A stretch of DNA of 64,000 nucleotides from Setophaga petechia (lineage: Eukaryota; Chordata; Aves; Passeriformes; Parulidae), in assembly GCA_024362935.1 (NCBI GenBank), contig JANCRA010000114.1:310001-374000 (forward strand), in the 5' to 3' direction. The position numbers and the translations under genes were made by a program. The stretch's first letter is position 1; the number at the start of each line of letters is the position of its first letter. The notes under the pieces are model-generated. The model searched no databases and had not been told where the DNA came from. It saw nothing but the letters and a program-made list of their open reading frames with translations. Below, piece by piece: positions 32,218 to 42,340 of this stretch.

Positions 32218-32235
32218 GTCCCTCTTCGGGCGCCA
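32218..32235 (-). other. Primer-binding site, tRNA-Lys type
   Basis: The minus strand reads TGGCGCCCGAAGAGGGAC. It differs at one base from the well-known lysine-tRNA primer site and sits two bases from the LTR end, exactly where a PBS belongs. Confidence 0.88.
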
Positions 32236-32237
32236 AA

Positions 32238-32606
32238 TGTCACAATGAAGGTGGCTGTGACAAACCTCTCTGGTTCCCTGACTTCAGGGTGAGGATGGTG
32301 GAAATGAGAAGGAGCAGGTTTGATGGAACGGCCCAAAAGGAACTTTAGTAGCAGGTTGAAAAACAATAAACATGGAGAAGTTGAGCACAGTATGAGGGGC
32401 AGGATTAAAAAACCCGAGACAAATGGGAAGCAACAACATGTACACTTGGGGGTAGGACACTCTAGAAAAATAATCATATAGGGGAAAGAAGTAACCAATA
32501 AGGAAGCAGACTTGGACAACTTAGCATAATGACACTAAACACTTATAAGGGAATGCTCAAGTGTGACCTAAGTAAAACGAATGATTCCTAGGGCTTGAAA
32601 GTCACA
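32238..32606 (-). mobile_element. 5' LTR of second ERV
   Basis: 369 bp bounded on the minus strand by TGTGACTTTC and CATTGTGACA. A TTATAA lies near 32543-32548. The PBS follows after two bases. The left end is fixed by the PBS, the right end by the TG/CA rule. Confidence 0.78.
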
Positions 32607-32659
32607 CTCAGTTCTTTGAGGGACAAATCTGGCTGACTCTGAGTTACAGCCAGGCTAAC

Positions 32660-32840
32660 TCCCACAGCGCTGCTTTGCACTGGCCCCTTGGGAACATGCG
32701 GCCCAAGAGAGCCACAATGATGTCCTTGGTTCCATGAGGCTCCACAGTGTCACATTAATCTCTTGTGTCACAGTGTCACATGGTGCTCTGCAGTGCCACA
32801 ATGGCCCCTTCATTTCACAAGGCCACCAGGTGTCACATTG
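32660..32840 (+). repeat. 37-bp minisatellite array
   Basis: About five units (TGTCACATTAATCTCTTGTG, CAGTGCCACAATGGCCCC and relatives) abutting 190-bp units on the right. Confidence 0.65.
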
Positions 32841-33340
32841 GTATCCATAGGAAGGAAAGCATGGAGCCTCCATGTTTCAGGAGCTGATGAACGGCAGCCA
32901 CCAGAGGCCAAGGCAAGCCTGACCTGTCTGTCCTGGCAGGTTTGCTCTGAGCAACCCTTGGACATTCAAAATTATGAATGTGGAATCCTAATTTCAGACA
33001 TTTGTGCCTGGAGAAGGATGATTTTTTCCATACAAAGAAAAGCACAGAGCCCTTTACAGTGTTTGGAAAACAGGTGAGTTCTGACATTCAGGAATTACAG
33101 ACCAGCAAGATCTGTCTGTCCTGGCAGCTTTTGTCTGGTAGCAATCCTCGGATACACAAAAATTTGCAGGTGGAATCCTAATTTTGGCCATGGATACCTG
33201 GAAAAAATGGACAGCTCTTTCCCATAAGAAAGAAAAGCCCAGAGCCCCAGTGTTTCAGGGGCAGATGGGAGTGGCCTTCCACATTCCAAGGTCAGCCAGA
33301 CCTGTCAGGTGACCCCTGGGAGGCCAAGGCAGCCACACCT
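32840..33340 (+). repeat. ~190-bp satellite, about two and a half units
   Basis: Units with GGAAGGAAAGCATGGAGCC, GACCTGTCTGTCCTGGCAG and GTGGAATCCTAATTT segments repeat at about 190-bp spacing, in the same orientation as 14930-15490. Confidence 0.75.
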
Positions 33341-33344
33341 ATCT

Positions 33345-34420
33345 CATGTTCCCTTGGTTCCACAGGGCCCTGCAGTGTCACAATGGTTCTCTGGCTTCCG
33401 TGATGCCCTCAGGTACCATAACGGCCCTTTGATTACACAAGTCCTTAAGGATCTTATTGGTCTCCATGTTTCCACAAGGCCTCACAGTGTCATAATGATC
33501 TATTGGTTCCATGAAGCCTCGCTGTGTCCAATGGCTCCTCCCAATGGTTCCACAAGTTCCCATAGTGTCACAATGGCCTCTTCTTTCCATGAGGCCCCAC
33601 AGCATCACAATGGTCTCCATGATTCCATGGGGTCTTGCAATGTCACAATGCTCTCCATAGATCCATGGTGCCTCACAGGATTGTTGGAAAAGAAATGAAA
33701 TTTCGCAAAATATTTAATTATGAGTTGTGTGAATCGGTTTTTTTGTGGAAGCTGTGTGTTGAGTTTTGTGTGTAACTTAGCAGGTAGTCTTAGGAACTTG
33801 ATAAATAATTAACTAGTATAGGGAAGATAACAAGTTTAGCCAGTTTTTCTGAGGCAGCACAATGTGGAAGGTAGAAGATGGATGATTCTGTTTTGAGCTC
33901 AGGAATGTATTACAAGGGGGGTTTGTCGGTTATTCAAGCTGAACTGTCTCTTGGATATTTTGTTATGGATTATGTGTATAAAGAAGAGCACCTGTACCCG
34001 AGAAAATGGGGCTCTGGCTTGGGACGTGAGTCCACGGACCCTCGGGGGCCCTCAATAAAGCACCGCACAAAACTTTGTCGAGTTTTGTGTCTTTTATCTA
34101 TCGGGCAACAGGATCACAACGGCCCTTTGGCTCCACAACGCCCTGAAATGCAGCAATGGCCTCTTGGTTCCACAAAGCCCTGCTGCTTCACACTGGCCCC
34201 TTGGGACCATGCAGTCCAACAGAGCCACAATGATGTCCTTGGTTCCATGAGGCCCCACAGTGTCACAGTGGCCCCTTGGAACCATGGTACCCTGCAGGGT
34301 CACAATGTTCCCCTTGGTTCCACAAGTTCCTACAGTGTAACAGGTTCCACAAGGGCCTGCAGTGTCACCATGGCCCATTGGTTCCACAATGCTCCACAGC
34401 GTCACAATGGTCTCCAAAGG
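33345..34420 (+). repeat. 37-bp minisatellite array, split by an LTR
   Basis: About nine units left (33345-33681) and eight right (34111-34420) of a solo LTR. Reading across the insertion, CCTCACAGGAT joins CACAACGG to rebuild one unit. Confidence 0.8.
33682..34110 (+). mobile_element. Solo LTR with 4-bp target duplication
   Basis: 429 bp from TGTTGGAAAAG to CGGGCAACA, with terminal inverted repeat TGTTG/CAACA, TATAAA at 33977-33982 and AATAAA at 34054-34059. The exact 4-bp GGAT flanks it on both sides (33678-33681 and 34111-34114). A 4-bp duplication is typical of gammaretrovirus-like (ERV1) integrases. No internal sequence remains, so it arose by LTR-LTR recombination. Confidence 0.9.
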
Positions 34421-34735
34421 AAGGAAATAAGTGAGCCCCAGCAGTAGGGGCAGATGAGAGGCAGTCGCCAGAGGCCAAATCTAGCCAGACTGGACTGTAT
34501 GGGCAGTTTTGTCTGGGAGTAACTCTTGGATATAGAGAATTTTAGATGTAGAATCCCAATTTTGGCCATGGGTGCCTAGACAAGAAAGACAGTTCTTTCC
34601 CATAGGAATAAAAGCACAGAGCCCCAGTGCTTCATGATCAGATGGGAAGTGGCCCTTGACATGTCAAATTCAGTGGGATCTGTCAGACAGCCCCCAGGAG
34701 GCCAAACCAGGCAGACCTGTTCCATGTTCCATTGA
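34410..34735 (+). repeat. ~190-bp satellite, under two units
   Basis: Starts with GGAAGGAAATAAGTGAGCCCC and includes TTTTGGCCATGGGTGCC and GGCAGTTTTGTCTGG. Followed directly by 37-bp units. Confidence 0.7.
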
Positions 34736-35080
34736 CTTCAGGGGTCCCCACACTGTCACAATGGTTTCCTTGATTCCATGAGGTCTGGCAATGTCACAAT
34801 GGCTTCTTGATTTCATGAGCCCCAACAGAGTCACAAGGGTCCATTGGCCCCATGCAGCCCCGCTGTGAAACAATGGCTCCTTGTTTCTATTTTAATTTAA
34901 TCCCAATCAAACCACAGTTTGATCACTGATCCTTGCTTCCATAGGGTCCATGATTTGCACAATGGTCTCCTTGATTCCATGATTCCTGGATTCCACAGTC
35001 TCACCATAGTTTCCTTGGATCTCCATTGTCACAACTGACCCATGGTTCCATGAGGGTCTGCAGTGTCACCGTGGTCACTG
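34735..35080 (+). repeat. 37-bp minisatellite array
   Basis: About eight degenerate units. The last merges into the promoter-like block at 35079. Confidence 0.7.
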
Positions 35081-35600
35081 TCAGAGGCTGGATGAGATCG
35101 ATGTCCCGAGACACCTTGGGATGCTCGGAATGCCCGTGTGGGGCCAGGGCCGGGTCAGGCCTTGGTTTGTGGTGGGACAGAGCCCCGCCCCCAGCCCTGG
35201 CCTGGCAGAGCTGTCAATCACACAGCAGGGGGTGATGCTAACCCAGCTCTGATTAGCCCAGCTGTCAATCAATCAATCACACACGAGGGGCAGCTGGTGC
35301 TACCCTGGCTCTGATTGGACAAGCAACTGGCAGTCCCACCCCAGGGGCGGGCTCATGAAGGCCCGGGGGGTTAAAAGCCGGAGCACGAGGCCAGCCCACG
35401 GTCTGGGTTCTGCCTTCTGCTGGGGTCCCTCTGTTCGCCATGCTGGAACTCCAGCAGTTGGTGCCCATATGTGTGTCTTTCTATGGATCTTCTGTCTTTC
35501 TGTTGTTCTCTGTTCCTTCTCCTTCTAATCCTACTTACCTGGAACATTTTTGGGTAACTTCACATGTTAAGGATTAAAGGATTTTAGGTTACATGTGTGG
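35079..35600 (+). promoter_or_regulatory. Promoter-like, possibly LTR-derived block
   Basis: In order: two GC-rich stretches (CCCCGCCCCCAG near 35186), repeated ATTAGCC / ATTGGAC inverted CCAAT boxes (35250-35325), CTGTCAATCAATCAATCAC, GGGGCGGG (35345), and TTAAAAGCC near 35372 in a TATA position. The downstream part GGAACTCCAGCAGTTGGTGC (from about 35444) matches 21240-21350. It is probably the U3-R-U5 of an ERV; an independent host promoter cannot be ruled out. Confidence 0.45.
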
Positions 35601-36560
35601 GAATCCAGGGCACAGGGAATATTTCTCTGTCTGCTCTGAGGAATCCTGAGCCCAGAGAAACACTGCCTTTAACCTTCGCCCATGGAGAGGACTTCCAGGA
35701 CTTTGAGACAGATTAGAATTTACCAAAGTGTGAAATAGATTAGAGGGTAGTATAGTATGTCCCTTGAGTGAGAAATTTATTTTTTGGGATTTTCAGTATG
35801 GTGGAGATAGGAAGCAAGATGGAGGAATTGGTGTGTAGTCCCCATCTTCTTCATCTATTCCTTTTTCTGCACTGTTGGTGGCACAGGGTGATTGATCAAG
35901 GAAAGCACAGTGCAGAGGTCATGTGGACAGTCAAGGGATGAGTTATTGGTAGATAAGTAGAAATAATGTACGTTTTAAGAGTTAATTGGATGAGACAACA
36001 TGAAAAGACCTTGAAACTGTACATTTTAGAGCCATTTTGCAGTGCTTTTGCAGTGTGCTGAGTCTGGTGTGAAGAGCAATGCCAAACTTTAGATAGGATA
36101 ATGATAGACAAGAAGGCAAAGACTGAAAAAGTCCTGTGCATCTCCTTTTATCTGGCACAGAACTGCTATAGGAGGGTTTCCCAGATCCAGGGAGCCCCCA
36201 GAAAGGCCCAACATAAAACAAACATCAATAACTGGTGCCCTGACAATGTTTGTAATAAGTTGGCTCTTTTCCATAAAGTTGTTTATTGAAGGGTGTTGTC
36301 TGAATTGGCCAATCATGTGAAATGTGTTGATTAAATGACCAATGAAGTCCACCTGTAGCAAACCAAGACATAAAAGAAGAGGACTGAAAAAACAGGTGGC
36401 TTTTAGCCATTAGCCTTCTGATGCAAGTCTGTGTCATCTCTGACTTAACAGTGACATTTGGGGATCTGTGGGGGCTACTGGGGCTCCTTTCTGTATCTTG
36501 AGACCCAACAGGAGCTTCTCTAATAAACTTGACCTGAAGCTCCCACTGTGCCCATGATAG
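35592..36560 (+). mobile_element. LTR-derived block(s), passerine ERV type
   Basis: Begins TGTGTGGGAATCC and contains GTATGGTGGAGATAGG and ATTTTGCAGTGCTTTTGCAG, segments familiar from passerine ERVK-type LTRs. CCAAT boxes follow near 36310 and 36339, then CATAAAAGA near 36370 and AATAAA at about 36520. At least two LTRs or one long composite may be present. Ends are not fixed and no target duplication was found. Confidence 0.45.
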
Positions 36561-36703
36561 GAAGCCCTGTGAGTGTCTGGGACATCCCGGCTCTTTGGCA
36601 GCCTGGGGACTCCTGGGATGTCACCGTGGAGCCCCAGTGAGTGCCTGTGACAGATGGGTGCCTTTGCAGCCCAAGGTGCCCTGGGATGTCACCATGGAAT
36701 GGC
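36560..36703. repeat. Short GGGATGTCACC repeat
   Basis: Two or three copies of a CCTGGGATGTCACCRTGGA segment spaced about 70-80 bp. A link to the TGATGTCA family is possible but not shown. Confidence 0.4.
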
Positions 36704-37390
36704 TGTTGTTATGAACAAAAAATCTGCCAATTTTTTTTGTGAGAGAAAAAGGTTACAAAAACTAATCAGACCAAGGTTTCTGCTGGAGTGTTGTTTGTTT
36801 GTCATGATAATTGCAGGTCATTGTAGTTAATGGTTCTTTTTGTATCGGTGAAAGCTCTGGCCAAGGTGGAGTGGATGGCTCTTCTCTAGAAACAGTGAAG
36901 GGAGGGGACCTCTTCAGACAGTGGGGAGAAAAGACGAAACTTGGGAGGAGGGCGTGCAAAATAACTCCAGGACCTGCATGCCATAAGAAGCTACCACTCC
37001 AAACGTACTGAAAAAACCCCAAAACAACGAACCAATATAGAGTTGGGAAATTAGAGTAATGTCTGGACGTGAGGAGCGGAGTGCTGGGCCTGCAGAGATG
37101 CTGAAAACCTTTGTAGCCCCTCACCCTGAGCACGAGAGTCGTCCCGAAGCTGGGAGCAGACGGGGCGAGGCTGCGAACAACAAGATCTGGGTCATGCCCA
37201 AAAACACTCCCAGGAGGATCGGGTCCCCTGGCTCTGCCCCTAGTGGACAAAGCTGCGCATATCCTCCTCCTGCGAGCCACCCTGGGAGACCTGACAGAGA
37301 GTGCAGACTGGTCGAGCTTCCCATCCTGAGCTGATCTCTTTTAATAAAGGCGTTAAAAGGAGAAAAATTCCACTTGCCCTGTTTATTTCA
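36704..37390 (+). mobile_element. Probable solo LTR
   Basis: Starts TGTTGTTATGAAC. Contains ACCAATATAGAG near 37030 and AATAAA at 37343-37348, and ends near CTGTTTATTTCA. Layout (U3, CCAAT/TATA-like, GC-rich R, poly(A) signal, short U5) fits an LTR. No target duplication seen; boundaries provisional. Confidence 0.45.
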
Positions 37391-38042
37391 CCCTGGACTC
37401 CTAAGTCCTGCCCCGGACCCCAAACTGTCCCTCAGAATCCCTGAGTGCCCCTTTTAAGTACTCACCCAGCTGCTCCAAGTGTCCTCCAGACCCTCAAGTT
37501 CTCTCTGAATTCCCTCCCCAGACCCAGAATTGCCCCAAATGTGCCCCAGAAAGTTCTCCACAGACCCCAAAGTAACCCCTTTTATCCTGTCTGTGAAAAT
37601 GATAAAAAAGATGACAAAAGGATTTAAAATAGGACTAATTAGCTTAAAGAAGGAGAAATCAATAGCCACACTGCTCAATGAATTATTGAAGGGAATTGTG
37701 TTACTTAGAACAAATGACCAATAAATTTTTTGCTTGCTAAAAAGGTATGGACTTTATTAATAAATAAATATTTATAAATACTAAAACTTGGTAATACAAA
37801 TATAGAATAATACTATTAGAAATACGAAAAATAACTATAAATTTATTAATTTAGTAAATTTTAATTTTAAGGGAAATGCATAATTATTTTAATGTTTTGG
37901 GGCGTAAGTCTGTAAGAGACAGTCCAAAGATCCCTCGTCTGCCTCACAGCCCCATCAAGGACGGAGATTGAAACCCTCCCCAAGGACTGAGACTGAGACC
38001 CTTCAAATTCTACCCCAGGGGTGCTGGCCTGACTGGAGTGGG
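37391..38042. other. Unassigned, partly AT-rich
   Basis: 37440-37560 is CCCCA-rich (repeated CCCAGA / CCTCAAGT phrases). 37600-37880 is AT-rich with AATAAATAAATATTTATAAAT. No gene. Confidence 0.4.
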
Positions 38043-38476
38043 ATGTCTGCCATAGGCAGCGGGATGTTTCCCATAGGAACCAGTCCTGAAACAACGGGCC
38101 CCACTCACTGCTGGTACCGGTTTGTGCTGTTCAGAACTGGACTGTCTGTACCTGCTCCCAATGGATTTATTCTCCACTGTTCCCTCCATGTGCTGTCCTG
38201 GTCCCCTCCCGGCAGTAGATTATAAAAGACCCCTGAGTTAACCAAAGACTTTGAGACTCTCCCCGACTTGACCACAGCAATCTATTGGCTGGACCACAAG
38301 GATTTCATCTCTCTGTTGGTAGCTATTCCCCCCTGCTTTTCTCTTTCTCTCTATCCTTTATCTCCTTTCTAATCCTTCTGTTGCATCTGCTGTGGGCACT
38401 CAATAAAAGGTGCATTTGTTTGGGTGAATACTGAAAGTCCCCTGCTGTGTGTCTCTGCACTCTGAGATCAGTAACA
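38043..38476 (+). mobile_element. LTR-like block with TATA box and poly(A) signal
   Basis: TATAAAAG at 38221-38228, AATAAA at 38402-38407, and a possible CA end at 38476 (CAGTAACA). The left edge is a guess. No primer-binding site is recognised in the GTGACCCCCC sequence that follows. Confidence 0.5.
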
Positions 38477-38979
38477 CGAACCATCGTGACCCCCCTTGCA
38501 CCAGGGGATCGTGGCACGGCCTGAGGGGGTTGCTGCCCACAGCGTGTGAACGTGATCTTCTTGGTGGCGACTGCACTGGTTCATCTGCTCTTGCTTTCTG
38601 GTCTCCCTATCCCAGAATTACCTGTGCCACCTGCTTTTCTTATATTGTGGTTCTCTGTAGTTCCTTCAATTGTCAGCCCTTCTTAAGTTCACTCTTGGAA
38701 TAGGGGATCATCACCTCCCCATCATATCGAGTGCATTTGAATGCACTTGAATGCATTTTGCCTGCATTCAAAATATGGTCCCTGTTTTTGATTTACTGTG
38801 GAATCTCTGTTTGTATTTTCTACCTCTGTTGAAGCTGGGATTGAAGGTACTTGAGATGATCTTTGGTGTTCAGATTCAGGTGGTTTTTGTTTGGTATCAG
38901 TGACACAGCCTCACAAGCATGAGTTCTGGAGCCTTTCATCTAAGGCACAAAGTGGCTCAGTATCTCTTGTTACAAGGCC
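38477..38979. other. Unassigned flank
   Basis: Includes a short direct repeat of TGCATTTGAATGCACTTGAA near 38730-38755. Nothing coding is seen. Confidence 0.4.
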
Positions 38980-39800
38980 TGGATGGTACCAAGGAGACCA
39001 TGGTGACACTGGGGATCCAAGGAGACCGTGGTGACACCATGGAGACTCATGGAACCATGGGCATTGTGACCCAGCAGGGACTCATGGAACCAAGGAGTCA
39101 ATTGTGACTCTACCAAACCTCGTGGAACCAAGGGCCCATTGTGACACTGAAGAACTTGAGGGAACCAAGAGTCTCTTGTGACACAGGGGCTACTCATGAA
39201 ACCATGGAGACCATTTGGAAACTTCAAAGCCTGCTGGAACCAAAGGGTCATTCTGGCACTTCTGAGCCCTGGAACCAAAGAGAGCACAGTGACACAGTGG
39301 GGCTCTGTGGAGCCAAGGGGCCATGGTGACATTGTGGAGTGTCATTGAACCAAGTGTCCGTGGTGACACTGCAGGGCCTGATGGAATCATGGACACCATT
39401 GTGACACTACAGGGCGTCATGGAAGCAAGGGGCCATTGTCACACTGTGGGGCCTCTTGGGATCCAAGGGCAGTTGTGATACCATGGAAATCATGGCAACT
39501 GTGGCACCATGAAACCAAGGAGACCATTGTGACACTACAGGACCCCATGGAAGTAAGGATTCATGGAACAGTGCAGGACACATGGAACCGAGGGGCCATT
39601 GTGAAGCTGTGGAACCACAAGAGCCCATTGTGACACTGTGGGCCCCCATGGATCCAAAGGTCCACTTTGACATTGCAGGGCCTCATGGAATCCTGGAGAG
39701 CACTGTGAAACTTTGGGGCCTTGTTGAATTAAGTGTCCCTGCAGGGCCTCCTGGAACCAATGAGACCCCATAGAAGCAAGGGTCCATTGTGAGCCTGTGG
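38980..39800 (-). repeat. 37-bp minisatellite array, inverted
   Basis: About twenty-one units in the opposite orientation to the arrays at 32.6-35.1 kb. On the plus strand the unit reads TGGAACCAAGGGGCCATTG + TGACACTGCAGGGCCTCA (about 37 bp). GTGAC positions at 39066, 39104, 39141 and 39178 give spacings of 38, 37 and 37. Confidence 0.88.
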
Positions 39801-39808
39801 TACCAAGG

Positions 39809-40735
39809 TGTCGTGGGTTGAGCCAGGCCAAATGCCAGGCATCCATGTGGGCTGCTCACTCACTCCCCTCTGCAGCTGGACAGAGAGAATTTAATAAAGG
39901 GTTCGTGGGTTGAGATAAGGGCTGGGCGAGATCACTCATCAAATACCGTCCTGGGAAAAACAGGCTTAGCTTAGAGATGTGAAATTCATTTATTACTAAC
40001 AAAGTCAGAGCAGGAAAAGGGGAAATAAAAGAAGCCCCTCAGCTCCCTCCTTCCAGCTCTCCCTCCTACCCCAGCAGTGCAGGGAGGCAGGGAATGGGGG
40101 TTTTGGTCACTTCATCACCCATGGCTTCTGGCCCTGCTCAGGGAGAGGAGTGGTTCCCCTGCTGCACCGTGGGTCCCTCCCAAGGGAGACAGTTCTGCAG
40201 GAGCTTCTCCAGTGTGAGTCCATTTCAGGGGCAGCAGCCCTCTGCAAACTGCTGCAGTGTGAGTCCATCCCAGGGACAACAGTCCTTCCCAAACTGCTGC
40301 AGCACGGGTCACTCTTCCAGGGGGTGCATTCCTCCAGGGACAGGCTGCTCCAGCCTGGGAGCAGGGCCCCTCTCTCCATGGCTCTCCTACAGGGTGCCTG
40401 GGTCTCCAGGGCCTGGAGCACCTCCTGCCCCTCCTTCTGCACTGACCTGGATGTCTGCAGAGTTGTTCTTCTCACATCTTCTCCCTCTGCTCTCCTCTGA
40501 CTGGAGATAAAACTGCACCACAATCTCTATTTTGCATTCCTTTTTAATCTGTTATCACAGAGGCATTAACACCATTTGTAACTGGCCCAGCCTTTGCCAG
40601 CAGCAGGTCCATCTTTGAAGCAACCAGGAATTGGCTGTACCAGACACGGTGGAAGCTTCCAGCAGCTTCTCACAGGAGCCATCCCTGTGCCCCCCTGTGA
40701 AACACAAAGCTGTGTTTCGTGTCAGGTACATCCAG
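39809..40735 (-). mobile_element. Solo LTR, avian ERVL type
   Basis: The plus-strand end TGTCGTGGGTTGAGCCAG and the internal TTCGTGGGTTGAGATAAGG match the well-known 3' end of avian ERVL LTRs read on the minus strand. Inside (40560-40640) the minus strand has AAAGATGGACCTGCTGCTGG and GGCCAGTTAC, also characteristic. AATAAA on the minus strand lies at 39989-39994. The right end near 40735 is uncertain and no 5-bp target duplication was found. The GAGTCCATYYCAGGGRCARC segment repeats at about 40215 and 40260. Confidence 0.72.
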
Positions 40736-40739
40736 GCAA

Positions 40740-41578
40740 TGTGTGTATTTGTGATTGTAGTATGTGTGGAAACCGACCATGGGACGGTTATAAAGATGAA
40801 TTCTAATAATTACTGAGGAAAGTAAAGCATGGAAGAAGGCCTTTGAACCTATCTTTTGTTCGTAATTAACCTTTATAAGTCTTCAGTTGATTTAGGAGCA
40901 TTTGAATAAAAGTGTTAAGGATGTTGCTTTGTGACAGGAACTTTCTGCTTGTAGTTAAGCCTTAAAGAGTTTTGCAATAATAACCTTTTGAAATATAATT
41001 TTAAATTATTGCTTGTAGTAAGGATCTTTGAAACTCTAGCTTTAGAATATATAAAAGGAAACAGTCTTATCTCATGCCTTAACAAAACAGTGAAAAGCAG
41101 CTTGAGAAAGGAAGATGAACACCAATTCAAGGATTAATAGTTTCGAGCAAAGGAAGCTGGACATCATTGTTATGGGATTTATAGTCCTTGCAATCAAAAG
41201 GTGGACCCACATCTGGAGAGCTGGACCTCACCATCTGGGAGACTTCTTCCTTCTTTTGGAAACCGAACCACCACTATCTTTGGATACTGTTTTCTGGGAT
41301 ACATCCTGAGAAAAACTAAATCACAGTAGTGTATGGAATTGTGATGTAAAAATTTGGAATAGAAACTGCTGATGAGTAAAAATTGGGAATAGAAACGGCT
41401 GAGAAAGCTGAAGAGTACCCCTATAAATACCTGTAAGCCTCAGCTGTGGGTGTGCAGTTGGAGGGAAAACTTCCCCCCCACTGTACCCAGCGCTGTATTG
41501 CTCATGCTTTACCATATAAATTAATAAATTGATTGCTGCTTGAATATTGGCCTAGTCAAGCTTCTCATTTATAACACA
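40740..41578 (+). mobile_element. Probable solo LTR
   Basis: Ends CATTTATAACACA at 41578. TATAAATA at 41422-41429 and AATAAA at 41523-41528 have correct order and spacing for U3-R-U5. The start is uncertain: TGTGTGTATTTG at 40740, or a shorter element from TGTATGGAATTG at 41330. It adjoins the ERVL LTR. Confidence 0.5.
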
Positions 41579-41639
41579 GCGCTCAGTGGATGCTTGAGGA
41601 GTCTCTGTGCCTCATGCCCTGGGGGATGCTTGGGAGGGG

Positions 41640-42085
41640 CTGTGGGGGGTGTCCCTGTCCCTGTCACCCCAGGCCATTCCCCAGGGGGTGTCCCTGTCCC
41701 TGTCAACCCAGGTCATTCCTCAGGGGGTGTCCCTGTCCCTGTCACCCCAGGCCATTCCCCAGGGGGTCTCCATCATTCTCACCCCAGGGAATGCCTGGGG
41801 GGTCTCCCTCCCTCTCAGCCCTGTGCCAGGGGGTGCTCGGGGCAGTCTCTGTCCCTCTCAGCCCAGGGGATGCTCGGGGGTCTCTGTCCCCTCGCCCTGG
41901 GGGATGCTCGGGGGGTCTCCATCCCTCTGGCCTCAGGCAATGCCTGTGCAGGGCTGGGGACCAGGGGCTCTGTGTCCCTCTCACCGCTGAGGCTGCTCGG
42001 GGCTGGGGGGGCTCTCCGACCTTCTCACCCCTGGGGAGGCCGGGGGGGTCTCTGTCCCTCTCAGCCCTGCTGTGACCCCACCCAA
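41640..42085 (+). repeat. 39-bp minisatellite
   Basis: Three near-perfect 39-bp units (GGGGGTGTCCCTGTCCCTGT + CACCCCAGGCCATTCCCCA), then diverged units (GGGGGTCTCCATC, GGGGGATGCTC) to about 42085. Because 39 is a multiple of three, the array keeps a frame open (41540-42211, 223 codons) that is otherwise unsupported as a gene. Confidence 0.85.
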
Positions 42086-42129
42086 ACATCATCGGGCTCA
42101 CAGGGACAGAGACACCCCCAAAGCCCCAG

Positions 42130-42340
42130 AAGGGCTGAACCTGGGATTTGGTTTGGGGCTGAGGATTTAGGAAGGGGCTGGAACTGGGGCTGGGGTTGGA
42201 GTTGGGGCTGAGATTTGGATTAGAGCTGGGATTGGGATTAATGCTAGGCATGGGATTGGCTTTAGGGCTGGGGTTGGGATTGGGTTTGGGGCTAGATGTG
42301 TCTGGGACTGGGATGGGATTAAATACAGAACTGTGAGTGT
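42130..42340 (+). repeat. Hexamer-like (GGGNTT/GGGCTG) repeat
   Basis: A run of TTGGGA, TTGGGG, CTGGGG and TTAGGG-like hexamers, G-rich on the plus strand. It resembles degraded telomere-like or simple repeat DNA. Confidence 0.65.

Larger units (their letters stand above)
30190..32606 (-). mobile_element. Second ERV: 5' LTR, PBS, gag, env remnant
   Basis: Minus-strand provirus remnant with LTR at 32238-32606, a tRNA-Lys type primer-binding site at 32218-32235, a broken gag (31878 down to about 30590) and the transmembrane part of env (30590 down to about 30190). All of pro and pol is missing and gag is joined to env out of frame near 30590. No 3' LTR is recognisable on the left side. It is related to, but distinct from, the ERV at 46199-53745, since the env TM segments are similar but not close. 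Confidence 0.82.

Noticed and set aside
33878..34447. 189-codon plus-strand frame
   Set aside because: Starts inside the solo LTR and runs into the 37-bp minisatellite; an accident of repeat composition.
38919..39846. Many short frames with repeated METHG/GTKE-like phrases
   Set aside because: They are translations of the inverted 37-bp minisatellite.
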